Virus record (IMG/VR): IMGVR_UViG_3300027971_000099
Coordinates: 1-39,670 of that record
From: a virus
Length of the DNA: 39,670 nucleotides
Direction: 5' to 3' (one strand)
Numbering within the stretch: position 1 is the first letter of the stretch; every line of letters begins with the position of its first letter. Positions 14,826 to 20,011 of the stretch are shown one piece after another. The notes under the pieces are model-generated. The model was not told the DNA's origin. It worked only from the letters and a program-made list of their open reading frames with translations, and ran no database searches. A program made the translations under genes and the position numbers.

Positions 14826-15158
14826 TTATACTCCTAGGGTTTTATTACTACGCATGGCTAAAAGTTCTTTATCTAGTCCCTGCTCTGGTTTGTAGGAAAT
14901 CAACTCTATAGCATCGGATGTGCAGCATTTACTACCTTTGTAGCAAGTGCCTGTAATAGCATCCATTATTAGCCCTGTTTTATGCTCGTCTGTACCAAAG
15001 AACACAGGCGTACAGATGATCTCGCCAAGGTTAGTAGTTCCCTTGTAGAGAACTCTATTCTTTAGCCAATCTAGCTTAAGGGATTTCTTTTGCCAAGTCG
15101 GAAAACAACTGCTGGCATCGGCACATAGACCAGTCATGGATTTTCTAATTTCTCTCAT
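14826..15158 (-). CDS. Hypothetical early protein, possibly leaderless
   Basis: A 110-residue protein beginning MREIRKSMTGLCADASSCFP, with six cysteines (also TGTCYKGSKCCTSD near residue 73) that may bind metal or form pairs. No family recognised. Its ATG lies only seven bases behind the -10 of the strong-looking promoter at 15166-15195, so the message may have little or no leader. A second ATG at residue 8 is an alternative start. It heads the downstream part of the minus-strand early cluster. Confidence 0.65.
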   Translation of the reverse strand: MREIRKSMTGLCADASSCFPTWQKKSLKLDWLKNRVLYKGTTNLGEIICTPVFFGTDEHKTGLIMDAITGTCYKGSKCCTSDAIELISYKPEQGLDKELLAMRSNKTLGV

Positions 15159-15165
15159 AACTTAG

Positions 15166-15195
15166 ATCTTAATCTACAAATCTACATTAATGCAA
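15166..15195 (-). promoter_or_regulatory. Minus-strand early promoter with repressor half-sites
   Basis: On the minus strand this reads TTGCAT, then a spacer containing TGTAGA and a second TGTAGA, then TTAAGAT. Its last 15 bases (TTTGTAGATTAAGAT) are identical to those of the plus-strand promoter at 16136-16165, and both elements are exactly 30 bp from -35 to -10. TGTAGA half-sites between -35 and -10 imply repression. It drives the 110-residue gene and those beyond. Confidence 0.65.
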
Positions 15196-15309
15196 GTGTT
15201 TTGTTTTTGTGTAGTAAATTACACAATTTTTTTATTTTTACACTTTTCTTTGTTTTTTATACATATAGCTATTGATATGTACAGACAATCAATATTTGTA
15301 TGTATATAC
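15196..15309. other. AT-rich non-coding stretch with inverted repeats
   Basis: About 114 bp with no convincing gene. It holds a perfect 7-bp inverted repeat TTGTGTA-N6-TACACAA (15207-15226) followed by seven Ts on the plus strand, and further inverted repeats ACATAT-N8-ATATGT and ATTGAT-N11-ATCAAT between about 15261 and 15290. It could be a regulatory region or a candidate origin of replication; the sequence alone does not decide. Confidence 0.5.
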
Positions 15310-15480
15310 CTATGTATTAGTCTTTAGGAAGGTTACTGCTCTTTCGGTGAACGAACCTAGCCTACCTAGATTCGCCTTCATCTGCTCCATCGGAGTTACA
15401 GAACCCGCCAGACTTTCAAGGAGTAGGCTCTGGCTTCGCCACCTACTTTGTGCTGTTTCATCCTTTACCCCCAGTAGCAC
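15310..15480 (-). CDS. Possible 56-residue protein, GTG start
   Basis: Open frame from GTG at 15480, with TTTAGGATC ending three bases upstream of it as a ribosome site. It encodes VLLGVKDETAQSRWRSQSLL, then LESLAGSVTPMEQMKANLG and SFTERAVTFLKTNT. The frame stays open back to the stop of the nuclease gene but has no earlier start codon. Codon use is more G-rich than its neighbours. No family recognised. The stretch from 15481 to 15540 is otherwise empty. It could instead be part of a structured leader RNA. Confidence 0.4.
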   Translation of the reverse strand: MLLGVKDETAQSRWRSQSLLLESLAGSVTPMEQMKANLGRLGSFTERAVTFLKTNT

Positions 15481-15540
15481 TATGATCCTAAATCCCTGGT
15501 ATGTCGTTAGAGCCTCGAACTTAGGAAATCGTATCTTACA

Positions 15541-15858
15541 TCACATCTCAAACTCTTTGCAAGCCCATCTGCCATTAGGCTGCTTAAACCATCCTAAAAC
15601 TAAGATCTTCCAGCCAGACCGCACCAGCTCTGGCAAGAATTCAGACTCGGAGATCTTCTTAATCCTAGAGGACATATTGCTTTTGCTAGTGATCTGGATA
15701 CCGACTGTTTCCCCATTGCCAATAGCCAGAATGTCAAAAATATTGAATAAATCCTTTTTCCTTCTAGAGAAGTGATTGTAGGATTCCACTAGGTCGCACT
15801 TATACCCTCTAGACTCCATTAGAGAGATTGTGCGAGCATTTTGGCTAACCGAGGTCAT
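15541..15858 (-). CDS. PD-(D/E)XK-like nuclease (resolvase-like)
   Basis: A 105-residue protein. The order LFNIFDILAIGNGETVGIQI followed by TSKSNMSSRIKKI has the Asp...(Q)xTS pattern of small phage PD-(D/E)XK nucleases related to Holliday-junction resolvases and VRR-NUC proteins. The usual E/D-x-K is replaced by Q-I-T, a variant known in this group. A preceding helix (NARTISLMESRGYKCDLVE) and a closing WKILVLGWFKQPNGRW fit the fold. It overlaps the repressor gene by 14 nt and so is made under its control. Confidence 0.62.
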   Translation of the reverse strand: MTSVSQNARTISLMESRGYKCDLVESYNHFSRRKKDLFNIFDILAIGNGETVGIQITSKSNMSSRIKKISESEFLPELVRSGWKILVLGWFKQPNGRWACKEFEM

Positions 15859-16051
15859 TCTCTGTCAATCTTCCTTCTGATGCCTCTATGATCGCTGTAT
15901 GCCATTTTTTAGGGATGCCGTTCCGCATCTTCCAGGCATAGGCCGTTACATACTTGACCCCGATCTTTTCGCATAGGATCTTGATAGTCCCAAATTCGGT
16001 CATTAATTTGTCAAATGAACTTGTTTGTGGTAAAGATACGACAGTATTCAT
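15845..16051 (-). CDS. Cro/CI-like helix-turn-helix repressor
   Basis: A 68-residue DNA-binding protein. The helix-turn-helix lies near residues 20-50 (FGTIKILCEKIGVKYVTAYA, then WKMRNGIPKKW), in the style of Cro or YdaS regulators. The short tail has no dimerisation or cleavage domain. It is the first gene on the minus side of the divergent control region and is preceded by AAAGGAG. It most likely binds the TGTAGA/TCTACA half-sites in that region, including one set over its own -10. No integrase is present, so it need not mean lysogeny. Confidence 0.78.
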   Translation of the reverse strand: MNTVVSLPQTSSFDKLMTEFGTIKILCEKIGVKYVTAYAWKMRNGIPKKWHTAIIEASEGRLTENDLG

Positions 16052-16062
16052 ATATGCTCCTT

Positions 16063-16102
16063 TGTAGACATTTTATTCTACACCATCCCAAAAGTGTGCA
16101 AA
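16063..16102 (-). promoter_or_regulatory. Repressor promoter with inverted-repeat operator
   Basis: On the minus strand TTTGCA (16102-16097), a 16-bp spacer and TAGAAT (16080-16075) form a plausible promoter toward the repressor. TGTAGA-N8-TCTACA (16063-16082) overlaps this -10, the arrangement expected of an autorepressed gene. Promoter strength is a guess; the inverted repeat is exact. Confidence 0.55.
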
Positions 16103-16135
16103 AAAGCAACATTAGGGTTTTCCTTAGAAATATAT

Positions 16136-16165
16136 TTGCAAATCTCTACATTTGTAGATTAAGAT
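16136..16165 (+). promoter_or_regulatory. Plus-strand early promoter with palindromic operator
   Basis: TTGCAA (16136-16141) and TAAGAT (16160-16165) are 18 bp apart, or TTAAGA at 17 bp. Between them lies the palindrome TCTACA-TT-TGTAGA (16145-16158). A repressor bound here would block polymerase directly. It drives the whole plus-strand early cluster, with about 70 bases of leader before the first ATG. Confidence 0.7.
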
Positions 16166-16219
16166 TTATCCATGCAACAAATTTTAGTAGTAGATGTAAG
16201 TAGTAAATTTTATTAATAA

Positions 16220-16231
16220 CTCGTGAAGGAG
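16220..16231 (+). promoter_or_regulatory. Shared leader 12-mer CTCGTGAAGGAG (first plus-strand early gene)
   Basis: CTCGTGAAGGAG ends seven bases before the ATG at 16239. Identical copies lie at 16454-16465 and, on the other strand, at 14270-14281. After the 12-mer the plus-strand copies continue as TAACAAAATG and TAGCAAAATG. Confidence 0.7.
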
Positions 16232-16238
16232 TAACAAA

Positions 16239-16421
16239 ATGAAATCAACTTTTATGCCAATGGGTTTTAAAACTAATGATGGCTACCTTGTTAGCGATGT
16301 AACAGTTCAACAACTTCAACAATTTTTTAAAGAAGAGCTAGAGCTAGAAACAAGTCCTTCTGATATTCTAAAAATTGTAGATGTTTTTAAAACTTTAGAA
16401 AGAGAAAAGTTAGTAGCTTAA
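16239..16421 (+). CDS. Small early protein, first gene of the plus-strand cluster
   Basis: A 60-residue acidic helical protein: MKSTFMPMGFKTNDGYLVSD, then VTVQQLQQFFKEELELETSP and a helix to the end. No known family. It follows the repressible promoter directly, has a strong ribosome site, and is closed off by the hairpin at 16428. First-expressed small proteins often act on host transcription or metabolism, but no such activity is shown here. Confidence 0.7.
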   Translation: MKSTFMPMGFKTNDGYLVSDVTVQQLQQFFKEELELETSPSDILKIVDVFKTLEREKLVA

Positions 16422-16427
16422 TTAACA

Positions 16428-16447
16428 CTCCCCTTCGGGGGAGATTT
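16428..16447 (+). terminator. UUCG-tetraloop hairpin, weak terminator
   Basis: CTCCCC (16428-16433), loop TTCG, GGGGAG (16438-16443): a 6-bp GC-rich stem with the very stable UUCG tetraloop, followed by only ATTT. With so short a T-tract it likely attenuates or protects the 3' end of the first message rather than stopping everything. Confidence 0.6.
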
Positions 16448-16453
16448 CAAACA

Positions 16454-16465
16454 CTCGTGAAGGAG
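16454..16465 (+). promoter_or_regulatory. Shared leader 12-mer CTCGTGAAGGAG (membrane miniprotein gene)
   Basis: Identical to the 12-mers at 16220-16231 and 14270-14281; ends seven bases before the ATG at 16473. It directly follows the hairpin terminator. Confidence 0.65.
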
Positions 16466-16472
16466 TAGCAAA

Positions 16473-16568
16473 ATGAAAGACTTTATTTTAGGTGGCATAT
16501 TAGGATTTGTAATTGTAGCTTTTGTAATTACTGTGTATGGCTTTCGTATTGGTGTTTATACATTATGA
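16473..16568 (+). CDS. 31-residue single-pass membrane protein
   Basis: Encodes MKDFILGGILGFVIVAFVIT then VYGFRIGVYTL: one membrane span over residues 4-22 and a short tail. A strong ribosome site with the shared 12-mer leader supports translation. Its stop overlaps the start of the lipoprotein gene (ATGA), so the two are made together. It is too short to be a typical inner-membrane spanin, which needs a periplasmic coiled coil. Confidence 0.6.
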   Translation: MKDFILGGILGFVIVAFVITVYGFRIGVYTL

Positions 16569-16744
16569 GAGCCTTAATCCTGATTCTGGCAATCTCTTTA
16601 GTAGGCTGTGCGCCTATACCAATCAAACGCTATAAGACCGATGTAGTAGATCAAACGCCTTGCTATAAGACTAATGATTGTCCTATGCAGAATCCCCCAG
16701 CGTTCTTGTTCTACAACAACTTTAACAATTCGTGGAGAAGATAA
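16565..16744 (+). CDS. Small phage lipoprotein
   Basis: A 59-residue precursor: MRALILILAISLVGCAPIPI. The hydrophobic signal ends in the lipobox LVGC, with the lipidated cysteine at residue 15. The mature part of about 45 residues has CYKTNDC and a proline-containing middle and ends NNFNNSWRR. Size resembles both Rz1-like outer spanins and T5 Llp-type receptor-blocking lipoproteins. Its place in the early cluster, far from holin and lysozyme, favours an early envelope role such as superinfection exclusion, but that is inference. GGAGAAG at its end is the ribosome site for the next gene. Confidence 0.65.
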   Translation: MRALILILAISLVGCAPIPIKRYKTDVVDQTPCYKTNDCPMQNPPAFLFYNNFNNSWRR

Positions 16745-17026
16745 ATGTACAACAACAATTCTTATTATGAAGCCCCATACGATGACCAGGCAGAGCAAGA
16801 GCAACTCGATGAGCGTTTGTATGATGCAGTTAAGAATGACCCTGAGTTTGATCCTACAGACCTAGGCAACTTTGCTGAGTCTATTGGGCAAGATGTAGAC
16901 GATACAAATCTACAAGAGTTTATTCGTGATTGCGTAGCAAGAAAAGACTGGGAATCCCTAGGCCGTAAGCTGTATTACCATAGCTGGGCTTACATGGAAA
17001 AAGTAGCAGAGATCCGATTAACATAG
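16745..17026 (+). CDS. Early hypothetical protein, acidic
   Basis: A 93-residue acidic protein starting MYNNNSYYEAPYDDQAEQEQ. The last 30 residues (FIRDCVARKDWESLGRKLYY, then HSWAYMEKVAE) follow a pattern seen in other phage early proteins of unknown function. It begins right after the lipoprotein stop (TAAATG) with GGAGAAG as ribosome site, and ends 13 bases before the recombination gene. Confidence 0.68.
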   Translation: MYNNNSYYEAPYDDQAEQEQLDERLYDAVKNDPEFDPTDLGNFAESIGQDVDDTNLQEFIRDCVARKDWESLGRKLYYHSWAYMEKVAEIRLT

Positions 17027-17039
17027 TGAAGGAATCAAA

Positions 17040-17591
17040 ATGAGCAAATATTTAGAGCTTAGAAATGTAGATGTTTCTAGCAAGATAGAAAAGAAAAACA
17101 ATCTTAGTTATCTGAGTTGGGCATGGGCTGTTGATACATTGTTGCAACACGATCCAGAGGCTACATGGACTTATGGTCAGCCTGTATCGTTTGGCGATAC
17201 AGTAATGGTCTTTTGTACAGTAACCGCCTTTGGCAAGTCTATGACTGCCCAGTTGCCTGTAATGGACTACCGCAATAAGGCTGTGCCTAACCCTGATGCC
17301 TTTGCCGTAAATACTGCTATGCAGCGTTGTCTGGCTAAAGCAATAGCTCTACATGGTCTAGGATTAAGCCTATATGTAGGGGAAGATTTGTGGGATGATG
17401 TAGACACAGAAGATACGCTAACGGCTGCTATTGCAGAAATTAAGGCGCAAAAAAGCCCTGCCGAACTCAAGGTGGCCTTTGCTCAATCTTACAAGAAATA
17501 TAAGGGAAACGCTAAGTTTTTAGATGCTATCACTAACGCATACAACGAAATGAAAGCCCAATTTAATGAAACTAGCACAGGAGCAGCCTGA
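17040..17591 (+). CDS. Sak/DUF1071-type single-strand annealing protein
   Basis: A 183-residue protein of the Rad52-like Sak (DUF1071) group. Typical segments: LSYLSWAWAVDTLLQHDPEA (residues 22-41), MVFCTVTAFGKSMTAQLPVM and PDAFAVNTAMQRCLAKAIAL followed by GLGLSLYVGEDLW. It would anneal complementary single strands in phage recombination and work with the exonuclease encoded about 1 kb downstream. The ribosome site is GTGAAGGA. Its end overlaps the zinc-ribbon gene by 26 nt. Confidence 0.85.
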   Translation: MSKYLELRNVDVSSKIEKKNNLSYLSWAWAVDTLLQHDPEATWTYGQPVSFGDTVMVFCTVTAFGKSMTAQLPVMDYRNKAVPNPDAFAVNTAMQRCLAKAIALHGLGLSLYVGEDLWDDVDTEDTLTAAIAEIKAQKSPAELKVAFAQSYKKYKGNAKFLDAITNAYNEMKAQFNETSTGAA

Positions 17592-17763
17592 TAATGTTTG
17601 CTCCCCTTGTGGTAGCACCTGGGGAGTTCATAAACCAAAGGATCACCAATACAGGATATGGGTGGACAAATGCGATGTATGTTTAGATTTGAGAGCCGTA
17701 TGCGATGCGTCAGAATTCGGTTATTTAAAGGAAGGCTGGGATGGACAGAAAGTGGTGTGTTAG
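17566..17763 (+). CDS. Zinc-ribbon small protein
   Basis: A 65-residue protein starting inside the annealing-protein gene. NVCSPCGSTWGVHKP and KCDVCLDLRAVCD supply two CxxC pairs 24 residues apart, and the tail SEFGYLKEGW is also typical. I recognise this as a common small early phage zinc-ribbon family without known function. A nucleic-acid-binding role is likely from the fold. The ribosome site before the ATG is weak, so translation may depend on the gene before it. Confidence 0.72.
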   Translation: MKLAQEQPDNVCSPCGSTWGVHKPKDHQYRIWVDKCDVCLDLRAVCDASEFGYLKEGWDGQKVVC

Positions 17764-17878
17764 TTGTCAAGTTCTACGACCAGCTAGTGATTTTAAGTTG
17801 GTAAAGATTAATAAGGTAAGTAGGTGGAAGTGTGGAGTTTGTTTAAAACGAGAGGCAGATAGAAAATATGGAAAATAA
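17741..17878 (+). CDS. 45-residue zinc-finger miniprotein
   Basis: ATG at 17741 with AAGGAAGG eight bases upstream. The product MDRKWCVSCQVLRPASDFKL followed by RWKCGVCLKREADRKYGK has two CxxC pairs (residues 6-9 and 31-34) and a basic tail, a compact zinc ribbon. It overlaps its upstream neighbour by 23 nt and the next gene by 11 nt. The strong ribosome site and the paired cysteines make it convincing despite its size. Confidence 0.68.
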   Translation: MDRKWCVSCQVLRPASDFKLVKINKVSRWKCGVCLKREADRKYGK

Positions 17879-18077
17879 CTTTATTTATACCCCAAGCTCT
17901 ACAGACATAGCTTTGCGCTGGAGAAAACAGCATGGCTATATTCCAGCTAGTGAGCAAGAGTTCTACAAGAAAAAGTGGGCAGATTTTAAAGCAGAATTTG
18001 CTCGTACCTTAGACGATCAGCCCAAAAAGCTAACGCCTAGTGAAACAGTCGTTTATCAATGGAGAAAACGAAAGTGA
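17868..18077 (+). CDS. Small basic early protein, unknown
   Basis: A 69-residue protein, MENNFIYTPSSTDIALRWRK and onward, rich in aromatic and basic residues (KKKWADFKAEF, QWRKRK at the end). No known domain. The TDIALRWRKQHGYIPASE part suggests a helical DNA- or RNA-contacting protein, but this is a guess. It overlaps genes on both sides. Confidence 0.65.
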   Translation: MENNFIYTPSSTDIALRWRKQHGYIPASEQEFYKKKWADFKAEFARTLDDQPKKLTPSETVVYQWRKRK

Positions 18078-18274
18078 TTAATAAAAAGTGCCTTGAGGCT
18101 TTTAATAAGTTATCTGAGCCTGTATACCATCCACAAGAGTATTTCATGCTTGGATGGAACGCTGCGATAGATGCCTTATCTGCTGAATTCTCTCGCAAAT
18201 GGGAGATGAACGAATTAGAAGATATTGATTTTATTGTTCAGCCAGAGCAAAAGCCAATGCACGATGACGAGTGA
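18074..18274 (+). CDS. Small early protein, GTG start preferred
   Basis: A 66-residue product from GTG at 18074, which overlaps the preceding stop as GTGA and has GGAG nine bases upstream; the ATG at 18059 (71 residues) has no ribosome site. The LSEPVYHPQEYFMLGWNAAI segment resembles the short FxxxxxxWxxGWxAAI helical motif in small phage proteins. The end is acidic (HDDE). Function unknown. Confidence 0.65.
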   Translation: MINKKCLEAFNKLSEPVYHPQEYFMLGWNAAIDALSAEFSRKWEMNELEDIDFIVQPEQKPMHDDE

Positions 18275-18461
18275 ATGGTATCCTTTATGCTACCCATCAA
18301 GAAGGGATTACAAGGCTTGGCTGTATCTAAGAGATCATGCCCAAGAGGTAGTCAATATTTGCGATGATTGCACAGAAGATTACATGGAATTAATGCAGAA
18401 ACAGTCCCGATGCGACCAGGCAAAGGCACAAAAACTAACTACGAATAGCAAAAAAATATGA
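18264..18461 (+). CDS. Small cysteine-containing early protein
   Basis: A 65-residue protein from ATG at 18264, inside the end of the preceding gene. MTSEWYPLCYPSRRDYKAWL is followed by NICDDCTEDYMELMQKQSRC, whose CxxC...C pattern recalls a small phage family (CxDCTPEYxxxMxxxGRC). It may bind zinc with the later cysteine. No function known. Its stop overlaps the next start as ATGA. Confidence 0.65.
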   Translation: MTSEWYPLCYPSRRDYKAWLYLRDHAQEVVNICDDCTEDYMELMQKQSRCDQAKAQKLTTNSKKI

Positions 18462-18616
18462 CAGATTATTCAGAAGTTTTTATAGAGATTAACCAAGTTC
18501 TTAAAAGCTACTATAACCATGAAACAAAAAATAACCATGAACGAGCTGCTCAAGCTGCAAACGAGGTAGCTACATTGGCAGAGCATTTAAAATTCTTAGC
18601 AGAGGCCAAACTATGA
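18458..18616 (+). CDS. 52-residue helical early protein
   Basis: ATG at 18458 overlaps the preceding stop and its own stop overlaps the exonuclease start (ATGA both times). The product MTDYSEVFIEINQVLKSYYN with ERAAQAANEVATLAEHLKFL is nearly all helix, probably a coiled coil. Being coupled directly to the exonuclease gene it could be an accessory factor, which is unproven. Confidence 0.62.
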   Translation: MTDYSEVFIEINQVLKSYYNHETKNNHERAAQAANEVATLAEHLKFLAEAKL

Positions 18617-19260
18617 CTACCTTTACTACAGAAGATAGGGTAGCCGTAGAGCAGGGTACGGATGCCTGGCATCAACTCAGGCTGGGCAAGGTAACTGCTA
18701 GTCGTATGGCAGATGTGCTAAGTAAGGGGAAGTCTGGGGAGTCTGCAAGTCGTACCAAATATCGTACGGAATTGGTAGTTCAGAGGCTTACAGGGCTACC
18801 AAGCGAGTCTTTTACCAATGCTGCAATGGAATGGGGTACACAAACTGAGCCAATGGCTAGGGTAGCGTATGAGGTTGCAAAAGGGAACTTTGTGGAACAA
18901 GTAGCCTTTATGGATCATCCTACAATTAAGTGGTTTGGATGTAGCCCAGATGGACTTGTGGGGAATGGTCTGATTGAGATTAAGTGTCCCAATAGTAGTA
19001 CCCATATAGATTATTTGATGGATGGCAAACCGCCAGCAAAGTATATCCCTCAGATGCAATGCCAGATGGCTGTAACAGGGTCTAGGTGGTGCGATTTCGT
19101 ATCGTTTGACCCTAGGCTACCAGATGACTTGCAACTGTTCGTAGTGCGCCTTGAAAGGGATGAGGAGTATATCAAGGCAATGGAAGTAGAAGTAGAGAAG
19201 TTCTTAAGCGAGGTCGAAGATACATTAACTAAATTGAAAGCGAGAAAAAATGGCCTATGA
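18613..19260 (+). CDS. YqaJ/lambda-type exonuclease
   Basis: A 215-residue PD-(D/E)XK nuclease of the YqaJ viral recombinase family. WHQLRLGKVTAS (19-30), MEWGTQTEP (72-80), and the catalytic set D113 (SPDGLVG) and E122/K124 (IEIK) match lambda exonuclease D119, E129 and K131. Q at PQMQCQMAVTG completes the motif set. It would chew 5' strands to make single-stranded tails for the Sak-type annealer. Overlaps the SSB-like gene by 11 nt. Confidence 0.9.
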   Translation: MTTFTTEDRVAVEQGTDAWHQLRLGKVTASRMADVLSKGKSGESASRTKYRTELVVQRLTGLPSESFTNAAMEWGTQTEPMARVAYEVAKGNFVEQVAFMDHPTIKWFGCSPDGLVGNGLIEIKCPNSSTHIDYLMDGKPPAKYIPQMQCQMAVTGSRWCDFVSFDPRLPDDLQLFVVRLERDEEYIKAMEVEVEKFLSEVEDTLTKLKARKNGL

Positions 19261-19519
19261 AATGAAAGACGGCAACTTTAGCCTATTCAAGAATAATCGT
19301 AAGGAAAAAGAAACACATCCTGATTATGCTGGATCAATAATGATTAACGGCAAAGAGCATTACCTTAACGCCTGGCTAAAAGATGGCAAGAATGGTAAGT
19401 TCTTTTCGGGATCAGTCGGCAAGGAAAAAGCACCAAAGGACAACTTTATCCCTAAAGGTAGAGATGAAATGCCAAAGAACACCATCGTAGATGATGATCT
19501 TGGAGATGTACCCTTTTAA
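19250..19519 (+). CDS. Small SSB-like protein
   Basis: An 89-residue protein with a beta-rich body (FSLFKNNRKEKETHPDYAGS, then NGKEHYLNAWLKDGKNGKFF), compatible with an OB-like fold. Its acidic tail ends in DDDLGDVPF (residues 81-89). That end matches the DDDIPF-type tip by which bacterial SSB recruits partner enzymes. It is overlapped with the exonuclease gene, so it likely coats single strands during recombination. Shorter than E. coli SSB (about 178 residues); fold assignment is inferred. Confidence 0.68.
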   Translation: MAYEMKDGNFSLFKNNRKEKETHPDYAGSIMINGKEHYLNAWLKDGKNGKFFSGSVGKEKAPKDNFIPKGRDEMPKNTIVDDDLGDVPF

Positions 19520-19528
19520 ATATAACAG

Positions 19529-20011
19529 ATGAGATCGGCATTAACCTTCACGAAGGAGAGCCAGCGCCCTACCGATTACGCTGGCAAACGCTTTGACCAA
19601 GCACTCCATGACCGCTACGATCCACCAGCTAGGAAAGCTGTATCAGAATGGATGCAAATGAAGTGGGGATTAGAGTGCAGGGAAAACCCTAATGTGTATG
19701 GAGTAGATTTAATCGCCTACAGAGCAGAAAATCCAGTTGGCTTTGTTGAAGTTGAAGTACGGGGCTGGGCTTATTGCCACCATCCCACCATTCATATAGC
19801 GCATCGTAAAGCAAAATTGTTTCAGCAAGATCGCCCTGTTCTATTTTTTGCACTAACTCACGACTTAAGTCATGCGTACTGGCTGAAAGCTGAGTTGGTG
19901 AAAAAGTGTCCATTGATAGAGGTCAATAATAGGGAAGTCCCTAGTGGGGAGTTCTTTTTTGATGTCCCTGTCAGTTGGTTTAAGTATGTTAATTTAACAG
20001 ACCCATTTTAA
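19529..20011 (+). CDS. PD-(D/E)XK-like protein, last gene of the plus-strand cluster
   Basis: A 160-residue protein. NVYGVDLIAYRAENPVGFVE followed by VEVRGW gives D60 and E74-x-E76, a nuclease-like arrangement with glutamate where lysine is usual. ALHDRYDPPARKAVSEWM at the start and PVLFFALTHDLSHAYWL later complete an alpha/beta domain. It may be a nuclease of the recombination set or a restriction-like protein. Its stop shares bases with the convergent lysozyme stop. The ribosome site is weak. Confidence 0.55.
   Translation: MRSALTFTKESQRPTDYAGKRFDQALHDRYDPPARKAVSEWMQMKWGLECRENPNVYGVDLIAYRAENPVGFVEVEVRGWAYCHHPTIHIAHRKAKLFQQDRPVLFFALTHDLSHAYWLKAELVKKCPLIEVNNREVPSGEFFFDVPVSWFKYVNLTDPF

Noticed and set aside
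15330-15540. Structured RNA or rRNA-like fragment
   Set aside because: Short stem-like pieces catch the eye, but I can build no consistent long helix or match to a known RNA, and a protein frame spans the stretch. Kept only as a low-confidence CDS.
15272-15775. Long plus-strand frame of 167 codons over the nuclease gene
   Set aside because: It runs antisense to the resolvase-like gene, has no ribosome site and shows no domain. The minus-strand gene has a recognisable fold pattern.
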